From contig NZ_BAFU01000058.1 in the NCBI RefSeq assembly GCF_000308495.1, positions 62,001 through 126,000 of the forward strand: DNA of 64,000 nt, written 5' to 3'. The notes beneath the pieces are model-generated. The model saw only the letters and a list, made by a program, of their open reading frames with translations, searched no databases and had not been told where the DNA came from. Below, piece by piece: positions 8,089 to 18,286 of this stretch (position 1 is the first letter of the stretch; the number at the start of each line of letters is the position of its first letter). The position numbers were made by a program, and so were the translations under genes. This DNA is from Nocardia brevicatena NBRC 12119. Lineage in GTDB: Bacteria > Actinomycetota > Actinomycetes > Mycobacteriales > Mycobacteriaceae.

Positions 8089-8982
8089 TCACCGGTGCGC
8101 GATGAGAAGGGGGCACTGCGCCGCGTACAGCAGAGCGACACTGGTGGCGCCGAGCATCGTCCCGGCGGTCCCACCACGCCCTCGTCGCCCGACGACCAAC
8201 AACTGGACTCGCTCGGATTCGTCGACCAGCGTGCGGGCCGGCGCGTCGGGGCGCACGAGCCGTTCCAACTTCACGTCCGGAAACCGCTGTGACCGGCCGG
8301 CCGGATGCTCGCCGAGCAGCGCTTCCTCCGCACCGCGCGCCGTATCCAATACCGGGACGCCAGAGCGATTCCGCTGGTATCGCTCCAGGAGCGCACCGCC
8401 ACCAGCCCGACCCCGCGATACGACGCCTCGGCGAAAGCCACTTCGAGGGCCTCCTCACTGTCCGGGCTGCCGTCCACCCCCACCAGCACCGGTTTGCGAC
8501 GCGACAGCGGGTCGGTGGCCGACAGATCGGAGACGACGGTGACAGGGCACCGGGCGTACGCGGCCACGGCCGAGCTGAGCGAGCCCACAACGGTTCGGCT
8601 GATCCCGCCACGACCGCGACTGCCGACGACCAGCATCCACACCTGCGCCGAGCGATCCAGCAGTGCCGGTGTGATCAGCTCGAATGTCATTTCGGTGGTG
8701 ATCGGGCCAGGGGCGCCGGCCATGGTGGCCTGGGCGATACGGACGGCCTCGGCCAGGATCCACTCTCCGTCGCCACGCAGCCACTCGACCTCCGCCCTGT
8801 ACATCTCGATGGGGTTTCCTGGAGACAGGACCCGGGGCGCACGAGACGAGCAGATGCGGTCCTTTACCACGCAGTTTCGCTTCCAGGCCGGCCCAGGCCG
8901 CGGCCCGGTAGGACGGAGCCGAACCGTCGACGGCCGCCAGGATGGGCGCGTCGTCCGGCACCTCCGCACGCCGATTCGTCAT
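8089..8982 (-). pseudogene. Tandem-domain universal stress protein, frameshifted
   Basis: Three frames must be joined to recover a two-domain USP. Frame 1 (from ATG 8982) gives MTNRRAEVPDDAPILAAVDG and breaks near 8875. Frame 2 gives the rest of domain 1 (VGSRGRGGISRTVVGS) and the start of domain 2 (PVLVGVDGSPDSEEALEVA), breaking near 8345. Frame 3 gives the end of domain 2 (VGRRGRGGTAGTMLGA) to a stop at 8089. All motifs are present in order, so the damage is two small indels. Either this is a recent pseudogene or the assembly has two indel errors. Upstream is acg, downstream is the intact USP. Confidence 0.75.
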
Positions 8983-9040
8983 GGGCCGCTCCGCGCCGTT
9001 TCCACCGTTCGCCGTGCGCCCCGCTCGCTCGGGTTTCGGA

Positions 9041-10018
9041 TCACCGTAACGGACCCATTACCTCGGCCAGGGGACGACGTGGGCTCACCGGTACCTCGCC
9101 CGCGCTCGTCGCAGCCCAGCCGACCCGGATGATGAGCTGCGGGTAGCCGATGTCATCGAGTACGTCACCCCGAATGAGATCACGGGTACGCGGCAACTCG
9201 AGCGGTTCCGACATCGGGCAGGTCGCCATTCCGAGCGCCGTGGCCGACAACAGAACGGCACTGCCCGCCTCTCCGGCGTGCAGCCAGGACAGACGGTCAT
9301 CGGCGTGGGTGTGCACCAACAGCAGGCTGCCGCCCTCGGTCATGTCCCGGACCACCGCCTCGCTCTGGGTGGCGACGGCGAACTCGCGGGTGAGCGGACC
9401 TTCCGCCACCGGCACGGCGTTGCGCGCGGGCACGCCATCCAGTGTCGCGTGCCGGCCGCTCCACACCGACAGTTCGGACCGGTAGCCGGGGTCACCGCGG
9501 TGTTGTTCGGCCGCCCAGGCGAAGGCCGCCACCAGTACCGCACGGTTCGCTCCGCCGATGATCTCGCGGACACCGGCCCCCTCCTCGGTACCGGCGGCCA
9601 ACAGGGTGCCCAGATGTCCCGGCGGGATTTCCCACGAGGTGACCTGCCGTCGATCGGTGCGCCTGCGGTTGATCGCCCGCGCCAGTTCGACAATGTCCGC
9701 CGTCGGTGTGACTCGGGCGAACTCGATGGCCGCGAGGTGCGTCGGATCGGCGGGATTCGGGAGCCGGTGCACGATGGTGCGCCACCCCATGGATCTGACC
9801 GCGATCCGGAAATGATGCAACACCGCGCCGCAGCTGATGATCTGGTCGCGTCCGTCGGGATCGGCGTGCGGTAGGCGCCGACCGTCGTCGGCGTACAGGT
9901 GAACCGTTCGATCACCCACCTGCCACTGCCATGGTTGCGTGTTGTGCACCGACGGCGCCCGGACCGCCAGCGCCAATGCGGCGCGTACCGTGTCGGCGCC
10001 GGGATGTATGTCGGTCAT
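9041..10018 (-). CDS. Acg-family nitroreductase-like flavoprotein
   Basis: 325 residues. Shows the family N-terminus RAPSVHNTQPWQW, the ISCGAVLHHFR segment and the C-terminal GWAATSAGEVPVSPRRP. Middle motif GYRSELSVWSGRH aligns with the other two Acg proteins in the window. Probably an FMN-binding redox protein of the hypoxic regulon, substrate unknown. The start ATG 10018 follows the SDR gene by 69 bases, and a USP gene follows 58 bases downstream, so the four genes from 10837 to 7082 are likely one transcript. Confidence 0.88.
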   Translation of the reverse strand: MTDIHPGADTVRAALALAVRAPSVHNTQPWQWQVGDRTVHLYADDGRRLPHADPDGRDQIISCGAVLHHFRIAVRSMGWRTIVHRLPNPADPTHLAAIEFARVTPTADIVELARAINRRRTDRRQVTSWEIPPGHLGTLLAAGTEEGAGVREIIGGANRAVLVAAFAWAAEQHRGDPGYRSELSVWSGRHATLDGVPARNAVPVAEGPLTREFAVATQSEAVVRDMTEGGSLLLVHTHADDRLSWLHAGEAGSAVLLSATALGMATCPMSEPLELPRTRDLIRGDVLDDIGYPQLIIRVGWAATSAGEVPVSPRRPLAEVMGPLR

Positions 10019-10087
10019 ATTCGCTCCTCGCTCTCGGATCGGGCCCGACCGGCGGCCCGGGGGGCGCGGCGATGACGCGTGCCGTGG

Positions 10088-10837
10088 TCACGACGCTTCG
10101 GGCAGGTTCAGTACCCGACCCGCGGTGGCTCCGCCGTCCAGCACGAACTCCGAGCCCGTGGAGAAGGTCGCCTCGGTGATCAGGAAACGCACCATCGCCG
10201 CCACTTCCTCCGGTTCACCGAAACGCGCCAGTGGTTGGCCCGCAACGACCGATTCGTCCATCGCCGCTGTCATGGGCGTATGGATCGGCCCCGGATGGAC
10301 CGAGCACGCTCGAATACCCGCGCGGCCCAACTCCAGCGCGGCGGCCTTCGTCAGACCACGCAGACCCCATTTGCCGGCCACATACCCGCCGACCCCCGCG
10401 TACCCCACCAACCCGGCGGTGGAGGAGATGTTCACGATGACCCCACCCCCCGCCGCGCGCATATGCGGCACGGCCAGATGCATACCCAGCCAGGCGCCAT
10501 ACAGGTTCACGTCCACCACGTGCCGGAACATGGCGGGCGTTTCCGTCTCGATTCCCCTGAAATCGACGATGCCCGCGTTGTTGACCAGGATCGACAGCGG
10601 ACCGTATACGGCCTCGGCCTCGTCGATCACGCGCCGCCAGTCCGCTTCGTCGGTCACGTCGAGACGCCGGAACACCGCTTGCGGTCCCACCGATTCGGCC
10701 AATGCCGCACCTTCCTGTTCGAGCAGGTCGGCAGCGACGACATTGATATGTTCCTTGGCCAGCGCGCGTACGACTGCGGCGCCGATCCCGCGGGCCCCGC
10801 CGGTGACGATCGCACTGCGGCCGGTGAAGGCGCTCAT
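10088..10837 (-). CDS. Short-chain dehydrogenase/reductase
   Basis: 249 residues, classical SDR length. Cofactor motif TGGARGIG near residue 13, NNAG near 90, active-site Ser in NISST and the YxxxK motif as YVAGK around 150-156. Similar to 3-alpha/20-beta-hydroxysteroid dehydrogenases and other NAD-dependent SDRs; substrate not predictable. ATG 10837 was chosen because the Rossmann fold starts directly after it; the longer frame upstream is not family-like. It heads the minus-strand run with acg and the USP genes and diverges from the ppsA operon across a region holding a DevR-box-like motif. Confidence 0.85.
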   Translation of the reverse strand: MSAFTGRSAIVTGGARGIGAAVVRALAKEHINVVAADLLEQEGAALAESVGPQAVFRRLDVTDEADWRRVIDEAEAVYGPLSILVNNAGIVDFRGIETETPAMFRHVVDVNLYGAWLGMHLAVPHMRAAGGGVIVNISSTAGLVGYAGVGGYVAGKWGLRGLTKAAALELGRAGIRACSVHPGPIHTPMTAAMDESVVAGQPLARFGEPEEVAAMVRFLITEATFSTGSEFVLDGGATAGRVLNLPEAS

Positions 10838-10977
10838 ATCGGCAACCTCTCGTCGAAGGATGGGTCCGACCATCAGCCTCGCGCGTCCAGAGCCCGGCCG
10901 GGACAGCCGAAAGTCACCTGTCACGGTGTCATCCGGCAGTACTCGCCCCGGGCCCCACCGCGTCACGTTCCCCTATC

Positions 10978-10991
10978 GGGTCGATGGTCCC
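10978..10991 (+). promoter_or_regulatory. Candidate DevR/DosR box in the SDR/ppsA divergent region
   Basis: GGGTCGATGGTCCC matches the DosR core GGGACTTTAGTCCC at 10 of 14 positions and differs at only one base from the motif upstream of hypA. It lies between the divergent SDR operon (starting 10837) and the short ORF at 11050. A weaker relative, GGGACGCTCGGACC, ends two bases before ATG 11050. Confidence 0.5.
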
Positions 10992-11049
10992 CCCGGCGGG
11001 GGTATCAGGACTCTCCCCGCCGCACCCTGGTGCGGGGGACGCTCGGACC

Positions 11050-11196
11050 ATGACATCGAACAGCCACCGCATTGTGGTCCTTTACGCCACCGAGCAGGGC
11101 TCCACCCGCGATTGGGCCGCGATCCGCGCATGGTCGGCGACCGTCGCCGACACGCTCGGGCTGCCGGACGCGAAAACGGATGTCATCCGTCCCTGA
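11050..11196 (+). CDS. Short flavodoxin- or USP-like N-terminal peptide
   Basis: 48 residues starting HRIVVLYATEQGSTRDWAA, which resembles the first beta strand and phosphate loop of flavodoxin-like proteins. The remaining 30 residues carry no recognisable domain. Full flavodoxins are about 150-170 residues, so this is a remnant or an independent small protein. It ends 30 bases before ppsA and points the same way, so it would be first in that transcript. No clear ribosome site precedes it. Confidence 0.45.
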   Translation: MTSNSHRIVVLYATEQGSTRDWAAIRAWSATVADTLGLPDAKTDVIRP

Positions 11197-11226
11197 ACCG
11201 TCGAGTAAGGCACCGAAGGAGTCGAA

Positions 11227-13521
11227 ATGGGCCGATATGTAGCGCCGTTCGCGGACCTGCGGCTGACAGACGCCGACGAGGCCGGAGGCAAGGGAGCGAA
11301 CCTGGGCGAACTGGTGGCGACGGGGCTGCCGGTGCCGCCCGGCTTCGTGATCCTGCGGTCGTGTTATGAGCAGGTGATAGCGCACGGACCGCATGGCGCG
11401 GAGTTGGAACGCCTGCACACCGCCGCATTGGCGGCGGCCGGCGACGAACTCCGTACCGCCGAGCAGTGCGCGGCGATGCGCGAACTGGTACACGACACCG
11501 CCTTCGACACCTCGATACGCGACATGATCCTGTCCGAGTATCACGGCCTCGGCGAGAACGCCACGGTCGCCGTCCGCTCGTCCGCGGTGGGTGAGGACAG
11601 CGCGACCGCCTCCTTCGCGGGGATGAATCTGACCCGCACCAATGTGTGCGGCGACGATAAGCTGCTCGCTGCCGTCATCGACTGCTGGGCCTCACTGTTC
11701 ACGCCCCGCGTGGTGGCCTATCGTGCCCGGCGTGGAATCACCGCCCACCCACAGATGGCCGTCGTCGTCCAGCGGATGGTCACCGCCCAGCGGTCCGGGG
11801 TTGCCTTCACCGCCGACCCGGCATCCGGACGCCGGGACCGAGTGGTGGTCGAGGCAGCACGGGGCCAGGGCGAGGTCGTGGTCTCCGGCGCCACCGAACC
11901 CGACACCTACCTTCTCGACGCGACGGGCCCCACCCTGGTGACCACCCGCCGCGGCCACCAGGAGTACGCGATCACGGCGGGACCGGACGGCGACCGACGG
12001 GTGCGGCTGACCGGCACCGACACGACCAACCCCGTGCTGAGCGAAACCGAGGCGGTCGCCGTCGCACGCCTGGCCCTCGCCGTCCAGGAGCATCACTCCG
12101 GCACACCCCAGGATGTCGAATGGGTGTTCGACACCGACACACTGTGGCTGGTGCAGGCCCGTCCGATCACCACACTTGCCGATACGCCCCCGCAACACGA
12201 GGACGCCGGTCCGATACGATCCGATGTGCTGGTCCGTGGGTTGGCCGCCGCGCCGGGTGTGGCCACGGGAGCCGTTCGAGTCCTGTCCTCACCCGCACAG
12301 GGACATACCCTGCGCGACGGCGAAATCCTGGTGGCGCCGATGACCAACCCGGACTGGCTGCCCACCCTGGGACACGCCGCCGCAGTGGTCACCGACAGCG
12401 GCGGAATGACCTGCCACGCCGCCATTGTCGCGCGCGAACTCGGCATACCGTGTGTTGTCGGCGCGCGAACGGCGACCTCGGCACTCGCCGACCACACGAC
12501 CGTGACGGTCGACGGCTCCACCGGAGAGATCCGCGCCGGTGGAACCCGAGCGAGCACCGCCGCCGGGGAATCCGTGCCCCCGGGCGCTCCGGGTATCGCG
12601 GCCGAGCCGACCGCCACCCGGGTGTACGTCAACCTCGCTCTACCCGAGACCGCCGAACGCGTCGCCGCGACCGATGTCGACGGCGTCGGGTTGCTGCGCG
12701 CGGAAACCCTGCTCACCCGAGCGCTGGACGGCCGCCACCCGCGTGACCTCATTGCCCGCGGCGAACAGCATCTGTTCGTGGACCGCATGGTGGAGCCGCT
12801 GCGGCATATCACCGCGGCGTTCCACCCCCGTCCGGTGATCTACCGGGCCAGTGATTTCCGCAGTAACGAGTTCCGCGCCCTGACCGAAGGCTCGCGATAC
12901 GAACCCGTCGAGCACAACCCGATGATCGGCTACCGGGGCTGCTACCGCTACCTGCGCGAACCGGAGGTGTTCCGGCTCGAGCTGTGCGCCCTGGCGCGAG
13001 TTCGCGAGCAGTCGCCGAATCTGCACCTGATGATCCCGTTCGTGCGAACCCGCTGGGAACTCGAGGCGTGTCTGGAGTTGATCGACGCGAGCCCGCTCGG
13101 GAGCGGGCTCGGTCTGCACCGCTGGGTGATGGCCGAGGTCCCTTCGGTGATGTACTGGCTGCCCCATTACGTCGGGCTCGGCATCGATGGGGTCTCCATC
13201 GGCAGCAACGACCTGACCCAGTTGATGCTCGGCGTCGACCGTGATTCCGACCAGTGCAGCGAACTGTTCGACGAATCCGACCCGGCCGTACTGGAGGCGA
13301 TCTCCCGCATCGTCACCACCGCCCGCGGTCTGGGCATCACATCTTCGCTGTGCGGACAGGCGCCGTCGAACCGTCCCGAATTCGCCGAACAACTCGTCCG
13401 GATGGGCATCACCTCGATTTCGGTGACACCGGACGCCGTGCCCGCGGCGCGGCGCGCGATCGCCGCCGCCGAACGACGCCTGTTGCTCGATCACGCGCTG
13501 TCGCCCAGGACTTCCGAATGA
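11227..13521 (+). CDS. ppsA: PEP synthase / pyruvate,water dikinase-like enzyme
   Basis: 764 residues. The N-terminal PEP/pyruvate-dikinase ATP-binding domain (about 1-320) has [20 protein letters not shown] and [13 protein letters not shown]. The swivelling phosphohistidine domain carries [15 protein letters not shown] with the catalytic His at residue 397. The C-terminal TIM-barrel PEP-binding domain holds [20 protein letters not shown] and [10 protein letters not shown]. All three domains are present, so it can plausibly interconvert pyruvate and PEP using ATP. A dikinase of this superfamily belongs to the hypoxic response in mycobacteria. Start ATG 11227 follows AAGGAG. The stop overlaps the next start (ATGA). 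Confidence 0.92.
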   Translation: MGRYVAPFADLRLTDADEAGGKGANLGELVATGLPVPPGFVILRSCYEQVIAHGPHGAELERLHTAALAAAGDELRTAEQCAAMRELVHDTAFDTSIRDMILSEYHGLGENATVAVRSSAVGEDSATASFAGMNLTRTNVCGDDKLLAAVIDCWASLFTPRVVAYRARRGITAHPQMAVVVQRMVTAQRSGVAFTADPASGRRDRVVVEAARGQGEVVVSGATEPDTYLLDATGPTLVTTRRGHQEYAITAGPDGDRRVRLTGTDTTNPVLSETEAVAVARLALAVQEHHSGTPQDVEWVFDTDTLWLVQARPITTLADTPPQHEDAGPIRSDVLVRGLAAAPGVATGAVRVLSSPAQGHTLRDGEILVAPMTNPDWLPTLGHAAAVVTDSGGMTCHAAIVARELGIPCVVGARTATSALADHTTVTVDGSTGEIRAGGTRASTAAGESVPPGAPGIAAEPTATRVYVNLALPETAERVAATDVDGVGLLRAETLLTRALDGRHPRDLIARGEQHLFVDRMVEPLRHITAAFHPRPVIYRASDFRSNEFRALTEGSRYEPVEHNPMIGYRGCYRYLREPEVFRLELCALARVREQSPNLHLMIPFVRTRWELEACLELIDASPLGSGLGLHRWVMAEVPSVMYWLPHYVGLGIDGVSIGSNDLTQLMLGVDRDSDQCSELFDESDPAVLEAISRIVTTARGLGITSSLCGQAPSNRPEFAEQLVRMGITSISVTPDAVPAARRAIAAAERRLLLDHALSPRTSE

Positions 13522-15041
13522 GCCCGGCACCGGCTCGTCCGCAGACGATGCCACCGGCGCCCGCGTTCGCCACGGCCACGGACGCGGGAGCGCTCCTGCA
13601 CGAGACACACACCGGTCTGGTCGTACTGTTCGGCGAACGCGCGTACAAGGTCAAGAAGGCGGTCACGACCGACTTTCTCGACTTCGGGACCCCACGTTCC
13701 CGGGAACAGGCGTGTCTACGCGAGTACGAGCTCAACCGGCGGATCGCACCCGATGTCTATCTCGGTGTCGCGCATCTGTCCGACCCCCTCGGTGGTCCCG
13801 ACGAACCGGTGCTCGTCATGCGACGGATGCCCGAACAGCGACGGCTTTCCGCCGTTCTCTCCGATCCGACGGCCGACGGAACGAGACTGCCGGTCCTGGT
13901 GCAGACCCTCGTCGCGTTTCACGACCGGGCACGCCGAGGCGCCGATATCGACCGCGCCGGAACGGCGGAGGCGTTGCGCGACCGGTGGTTCACGGTCCTG
14001 GGCGCACTGCGGGAACAGCCGGACGACCTGATCGAACCCGGCCGCATCGCCGACATCGAAGGCCAGGCGGTCCGCTACATCCAGGGCCGAACCTCGTTGT
14101 TCGCGCACCGCATCGCCGACGGCCGAATCGTGGACGGGCACGGCGACCTGCTCGCCCAGGACATCTTCGACCTTCCCGACGGCTTCCGAATACTGGATTG
14201 TCTGGACTTCGACGACCGACTCCGCCACATCGACCGCCTCGACGACATCGCCTTCCTCGCCATGGATCTCGAGTTCCTCGGCCATCGCGAGCAGGCCGCC
14301 GCACTGATCGCGGATTACCTGCGTCTCAGCTCGGACGACGCGCCCCCGTCGCTGGCCCATCACTACCGGGCCTATCGGGCGCTGGTGCGGGCCAAGGTCG
14401 ATACCATCCGCTTCGGCCAAGGCGATGTCGCCGCGCGTGACCGAATCCGGCGCCATATCTCGCTGGCCGAGCAGCACTTGGGCCAGGGCGCGATTCGCCT
14501 GGCATTGGTCGGAGGACTTCCGGGCACCGGTAAGACGACGGTCGCGAACCGGCTCGCGGCGGCAACCGGCTCGCGCGTGCTCGCCTCCGATCACGTGCGC
14601 AAGGAACTGGTCGCCCGGGGCGAGGTATCCGGTACCGTCGGCGGCTACGATGTCGGCACCTATTCCCCGGACGCCAGATCGCGGGTGTACACCGAACTGT
14701 TCGACCGGGCCCGACGGTTGCTCGCCGCCGGGATCTCGGTCGTGCTGGACGCGAGCTGGTCCGATACGTTCCAACGGCAGCGGGCCCTCGAACTCGCCGC
14801 GGCGGCCGGTGCGGAACCGGTGCGGTTGCGCTGCGAGTGCCCGCGCGCGACGGCCGACCGCAGGCTGCGTGACAGACCGCCGACGGAGTCCGACGCCACC
14901 CCCGAAATCGCGCACGCGATAGCGGATTCGGCCTCGGCCTGGCCCGAGGCCGACACGCTCGACACCACCCGACCGCTGGACATCGTTGCGGCCGAAGCGG
15001 CGGCTCGATGGCACGGCGTCCCGCCGGGCAGCGGCCCCTGA
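13518..15041 (+). CDS. Two-domain phosphotransferase/P-loop kinase (Rv2004c-like)
   Basis: 507 residues. The N-terminal half resembles aminoglycoside-phosphotransferase-like kinases (YKVKKAV near residue 48, [12 protein letters not shown] and the [10 protein letters not shown] metal segment near 210-235). The C-terminal half is a P-loop kinase with [10 protein letters not shown] at about 332-341. The same order occurs in the M. tuberculosis DosR-regulon protein Rv2004c. The substrate is unknown. ATG 13518 overlaps the ppsA stop codon by the ATGA arrangement, so the two proteins are translationally coupled and probably act in the same response. Confidence 0.85.
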   Translation: MSPAPARPQTMPPAPAFATATDAGALLHETHTGLVVLFGERAYKVKKAVTTDFLDFGTPRSREQACLREYELNRRIAPDVYLGVAHLSDPLGGPDEPVLVMRRMPEQRRLSAVLSDPTADGTRLPVLVQTLVAFHDRARRGADIDRAGTAEALRDRWFTVLGALREQPDDLIEPGRIADIEGQAVRYIQGRTSLFAHRIADGRIVDGHGDLLAQDIFDLPDGFRILDCLDFDDRLRHIDRLDDIAFLAMDLEFLGHREQAAALIADYLRLSSDDAPPSLAHHYRAYRALVRAKVDTIRFGQGDVAARDRIRRHISLAEQHLGQGAIRLALVGGLPGTGKTTVANRLAAATGSRVLASDHVRKELVARGEVSGTVGGYDVGTYSPDARSRVYTELFDRARRLLAAGISVVLDASWSDTFQRQRALELAAAAGAEPVRLRCECPRATADRRLRDRPPTESDATPEIAHAIADSASAWPEADTLDTTRPLDIVAAEAAARWHGVPPGSGP

Positions 15042-15085
15042 GCCCGGCCCGACTGTGCGGCCGGACAGCGAAACGAACCGTCCGA

Positions 15086-16132
15086 TCAGGGCACCAGCAC
15101 CGCCGCACCATCGAAACGACCATGTGACAGGTCGGCCAGGGCGTGGTCGGCACGATCGAGCGGGTACCGATGTGTCGTCACATCGAGCCGATGCCGCTGC
15201 GCGAAGGTCAGGAACGCGCGCGCATCGGCGCGCGTATTGGAGGTGACGCTGCGAATCTGACGTTCCCGGAACAGATGCCGCTGATAGTTCAGCGGCGGGA
15301 TATCCGTAAGGTGTATGCCCGCCAACGCGAGCGTTCCCCCCGCGGCGAGCGCTTCCAACGCGGGCGGGACCAGTTCGCCGACAGGCGCGAACAAGATGGC
15401 CGAATCCAGCCGCTCCGGCGGCGCTGCCGCGGCTTCCTGCACGGATATGGCACCGAGGTCGAGCGCGAGCGCCCTCGCCGCGGCACCCCTGGTCATGACA
15501 TGGACCCGCGCGCCCCGTGCGAGAGCGACCTGTGCTGTCAGATGCGCACTGCCGCCGAAGCCGTATATGCCCAGCACACCCCCGTCCGGCAGCGCCGCCC
15601 GGGTCAGCGCGCGGTAGCCGATGATGCCGGCGCACAGCAACGGTGCCAGCTCCCGATCGTCGTAACCGGTGGGCAGGGGCAATGCGAAACCGGCGGGGAC
15701 GGTGGTGTACTCGGCGTAACCGCCGTCGGCGTCCCAGCCGGTGTAGCGTGAGCGTGGGCACAGATTCTCCGCACCGCGACGACAGAACTCACACACCCCG
15801 CAGGTGTGGCGCAGCCAAGGAATCCCCACCCGATCGCCCACGGCGAACTCGCTCGTGTCCACGTGATCGGTATCGATCACCTCCGCCACGACCTCGTGCC
15901 CCGGCACGACGTGGGGACGGTGGACCGGCAGATCTCCCTCCACGACATGCAGGTCGGTGCGGCATACCCCGCAGGCGAGCACCCGCACCAGCAGCTCCCC
16001 CGCGCCTGGTTCCGGGATCGGCTCGCTGCGTATCGTGAGCGGTTCTCGGTCCACGGCCCGCGGCGAATCCACCCGCCATGCTCGCATCGTCACGACAGTG
16101 GATGTTCCACGAGCACCCTGGGACCGGGTCAC
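15086..16132 (-). CDS. Zinc-dependent alcohol dehydrogenase (AdhA-like)
   Basis: 348 residues from GTG 16132, chosen because GAGGAGG sits eight bases upstream; ATG 16087 is the alternative and gives 333 residues. Medium-chain dehydrogenase features: [16 protein letters not shown] (catalytic zinc Cys), GHEVV, and the structural zinc Cys quartet [15 protein letters not shown]; then the nucleotide fold with YGFGGSAH. The usual GxGxxG is GFGGSA. The GTG overlaps the stop of the upstream PPOX gene (ATGTGA), so the pair is coupled. Related zinc alcohol dehydrogenases (AdhA, Rv1862) exist in mycobacteria. A role in redox balancing under hypoxia is inferred. Confidence 0.87.
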   Translation of the reverse strand: MTRSQGARGTSTVVTMRAWRVDSPRAVDREPLTIRSEPIPEPGAGELLVRVLACGVCRTDLHVVEGDLPVHRPHVVPGHEVVAEVIDTDHVDTSEFAVGDRVGIPWLRHTCGVCEFCRRGAENLCPRSRYTGWDADGGYAEYTTVPAGFALPLPTGYDDRELAPLLCAGIIGYRALTRAALPDGGVLGIYGFGGSAHLTAQVALARGARVHVMTRGAAARALALDLGAISVQEAAAAPPERLDSAILFAPVGELVPPALEALAAGGTLALAGIHLTDIPPLNYQRHLFRERQIRSVTSNTRADARAFLTFAQRHRLDVTTHRYPLDRADHALADLSHGRFDGAAVLVP

Positions 16133-16617
16133 ATCACGACCTCCTCGATCAATTTGGTGCCGGAGACAAGAGTGGGTTCGATCCCGATGATGACACCGCC
16201 TTCCCGCTCGACCCACCGGCCGAGCAGACGGGCGTACTCGGCGGCGAGGTCGGGTACGGTGACGATGCGAGCCAGACCGGTGATGACCACCGACCAGCCG
16301 AGTCCCTGAACCGGGTCGATATCGTCGGCTTCATACGCGACCACCACCGATCGCCCCTGAATCACCGTCGAGCCCAACCCCGGGAACGGACGGGTTCGCA
16401 CGATCACCGCCCCGCTGTCGGCGATCACATGGGTCACCGGCCGCACGGCGGGCAGCGCGTCGTCGGTGAACACGATCCGCCCGAACGGCACGCTCGCGAG
16501 CAGACGTAGCGCTTCCGCCCGCTCGATCGCGACAGCTCGCCGAGGACCGATATCGTCTCCCGGGGACAGCTCGGATTCGGTCACCTGATCACCCGCTCCC
16601 CATGTGGTTCTTCGCAT
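16129..16617 (-). CDS. Pyridoxamine 5'-phosphate oxidase-like (split-barrel flavin/F420) protein
   Basis: 162 residues if started at ATG 16617; GTG 16584 is also possible, and the frame is open further upstream without family similarity. The PPOX fold is indicated by [23 protein letters not shown] and [13 protein letters not shown], then [13 protein letters not shown]. Such proteins bind FMN, F420 or haem; which one cannot be told. It overlaps the alcohol dehydrogenase start by four bases. Upstream (16617 to 16880) is a divergent control region with a DevR-box-like motif at 16780-16793. Confidence 0.8.
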   Translation of the reverse strand: MRRTTWGAGDQVTESELSPGDDIGPRRAVAIERAEALRLLASVPFGRIVFTDDALPAVRPVTHVIADSGAVIVRTRPFPGLGSTVIQGRSVVVAYEADDIDPVQGLGWSVVITGLARIVTVPDLAAEYARLLGRWVEREGGVIIGIEPTLVSGTKLIEEVVM

Positions 16618-16779
16618 CGATACCAGCACCGAGGTCCGGAACAACACAGAGTCGAATGCCCCTTCCCCGGGGGAACCAAGTACCTCGTCTCCACCGCCGA
16701 CCATCCATCGGCGGTGGCCCGATACGCGGTACCCGTCGCGCACCGATACCCGCGGCCGAGCAGAGGCCCGGCCGCACGA

Positions 16780-16793
16780 CGGCCGAAGGTCCC
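16780..16793 (-). promoter_or_regulatory. Candidate DevR/DosR box between PPOX and flavodoxin/pfkB operons
   Basis: On the minus strand GGGACCTTCGGCCG matches the DosR core GGGACTTTAGTCCC at 10 of 14 positions. It is placed between divergent transcripts (PPOX-adh leftward, flavodoxin fragment-pfkB rightward) and could serve both. Confidence 0.45.
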
Positions 16794-16879
16794 TTCATCG
16801 GGGCCGGTCGGCACTGGGCGGTGCCGGGGCGGCTCCGTAGCGTCGAAGCCACGAGCCACCGGCCGACAGGAGAGCCGCC

Positions 16880-17056
16880 ATGTGTGCACTGATCGTCTAC
16901 GAGTCGATGTTCGGTTTCACCCTGGCCGCCACGCCGATCGACTTCTGTGTCGAGGACACCCCCGGCTCACTCGGCCCCGCGGAGCTCGACCGCGCCCGGC
17001 AATGGGGAGCGCGGCTCGGCCGCACCGAGTCGGACCTGCTCGCCGGAAGAAGCTGA
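16880..17056 (+). pseudogene. Flavodoxin-like gene with large internal deletion
   Basis: 58 residues after an AGGAGAG ribosome site. It opens with MCALIVYESMFG, the classic flavodoxin first strand and start of the FMN phosphate loop, then jumps within three residues to FCVEDTPGSLGPAELDRARQW, typical of the end of the same domain. About 100 residues of the middle are missing and the frame is kept. Either it is a deletion remnant or a tolerated mini-protein. It is the first ORF of the operon leading to pfkB and starts about 85 bases after the candidate DevR box. Confidence 0.6.
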
Positions 17057-17069
17057 GGAGCCGACGGTC

Positions 17070-18011
17070 ATGGCGTACAGGATCGGCATCGACGAGTCCG
17101 CCCCGCACACCGTGCTCGGCTTGCGCCGGACCGTGCGGGCCGAACACCCGGGAGACGATATCGGAGCCGGCATGGGCGCGCTGTACACGATGGCCCGTGA
17201 TCTCGGTCTGTTGCCGATAGGCCCGCCGGCCACCACCTACCACGGAGATTTCCGGCCCGGCACCACCACCGAGGTCGATTTCGATCTGCCGGTCACCACC
17301 CCTGTACCCGGCGGCGAGGTCGAGGAGTTCACGGTCCGCCGCACCCGAGGGCAACTCTTCGCCCACACGAGCCATCGAGGTGACTACAGCCATATCGATG
17401 CGGCCTACCGGGCACTGGACCGATGGATTCAGAACTCCGATCTGCACGCGGTCGGGCCGCCTACCGAGGTGTATCTGGTGGGACCGGACGAGGCCGTCAC
17501 CGCCGACGACCTGTGCACCGAGATTCGCGTCCCGATCGCTTCGAGCGCGCTGATCGTGCGGGTAACGGCACCGTTCGACGCGGCCGGCGAGGCCACCCGC
17601 GAGGCCCTGCACGACAACGGCTTCGACATGGCGGCGGAATTCGATGTGCGTGCGATGCCGGCCGCACGCTCCGGGATCGAAATCGGGAACTACCTCCTCA
17701 TCTGCGCCTACGCTCCCGATCTCATCCGGGACGCGTTGGCGACCGACCGCCACAATCCGTTGTTGCCCTGCACCGTGAGCCTACGCACCGACGGTGAAAC
17801 GACGGTCGTCGAGGCGGTCGACCCCGAGCTGTTCGCACAGCGGAGCGTGCCCGCGCTGCAGTCGATCGCCCGGGAAGCCCACGCCCGCCTGGCGAAGACA
17901 TTGCGCCTACTGGCGCGCCGGCTCGCCGAAGCCGACGAACATCGCACATCCGAGCCGGCTCGCCCGGCGCAGACACCGGCTCCCGGGCCACCGGCCACGA
18001 ACGGGCGTTGA
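17070..18011 (+). CDS. GyrI-like / DUF302 fusion protein
   Basis: 313 residues. The first ~155 look like a GyrI-like (SOUL/AraC effector-binding) domain: HRGDYSHIDAAYRALDRWI and GPPTEVYLVGP. Residues from about 168 to 275 look like DUF302 (VRVTAPFDAAGEATREAL, NYLLICAYAP, NPLLPCTVSL). The C-terminal tail is Pro/Ala-rich. GyrI-like domains bind small molecules and DUF302 is found with redox or membrane stress proteins; no reaction is known. The ATG at 17070 lies 13 bases after the flavodoxin remnant. A stand-alone DUF302 protein lies at 22124-22555 in the same island. DUF302 has been noted in other DosR-type neighbourhoods, but the role here is unknown. Confidence 0.75.
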   Translation: MAYRIGIDESAPHTVLGLRRTVRAEHPGDDIGAGMGALYTMARDLGLLPIGPPATTYHGDFRPGTTTEVDFDLPVTTPVPGGEVEEFTVRRTRGQLFAHTSHRGDYSHIDAAYRALDRWIQNSDLHAVGPPTEVYLVGPDEAVTADDLCTEIRVPIASSALIVRVTAPFDAAGEATREALHDNGFDMAAEFDVRAMPAARSGIEIGNYLLICAYAPDLIRDALATDRHNPLLPCTVSLRTDGETTVVEAVDPELFAQRSVPALQSIAREAHARLAKTLRLLARRLAEADEHRTSEPARPAQTPAPGPPATNGR

Positions 18012-18105
18012 GCCCTTCCCGGAAATTCCGCGGCGGCGTCGACGGCGCGCAGGACTCCGCGGCCCGGTCGGCCCAATCCACTGTCAGGAGGAATCATGCG
18101 TTCCG

Positions 18106-18277
18106 ACCAGCACCCGGTCGGTGACGAATCCGAGGCCCGCGACCACCGCGTCTCGGCGACCGGGGCACCCGAGCGACGAACACCGCCCCGAACCAGCACC
18201 CGGTCGGTGACGAATCCGAGGCCCGCGACCACCGCGTCTCGGCGACCGGGGCACCCGAGCGACGAACACCGCCCCGA
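18106..18277 (+). repeat. 86-bp perfect tandem duplication at the start of pfkB
   Basis: Bases 18106-18191 are repeated at 18192-18277 without any mismatch that I can see. The unit lies just after the best start codon (ATG 18096, with AGGAGG eight bases upstream). Because 86 is not a multiple of three, the second copy shifts the frame and translation from 18096 stops at 18290. If one copy is removed, the frame from ATG 18096 runs straight into PPR-ILTVTLNPAVDI, giving a normal PfkB start. This is direct evidence that the duplication is recent. Confidence 0.93.
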
Positions 18278-18286
18278 ATACTCACC

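Noticed and set aside
10900-10922. GGGACAGCCGAAAGTCACC as a DevR box
   Set aside because: The half-sites are spaced three bases too far apart for the 14-mer core; the motif at 10978 is better.
13716-15761. Minus-strand frame of 681 codons opposite the kinase and adh genes
   Set aside because: Arg/Gly-rich antisense frame with no family features; the P-loop kinase on the plus strand explains the conservation of the frame.
18106-18277. Repeat considered as a CRISPR or satellite array
   Set aside because: Only two direct copies without spacers, lying inside the 5' end of pfkB; a simple tandem duplication explains it.
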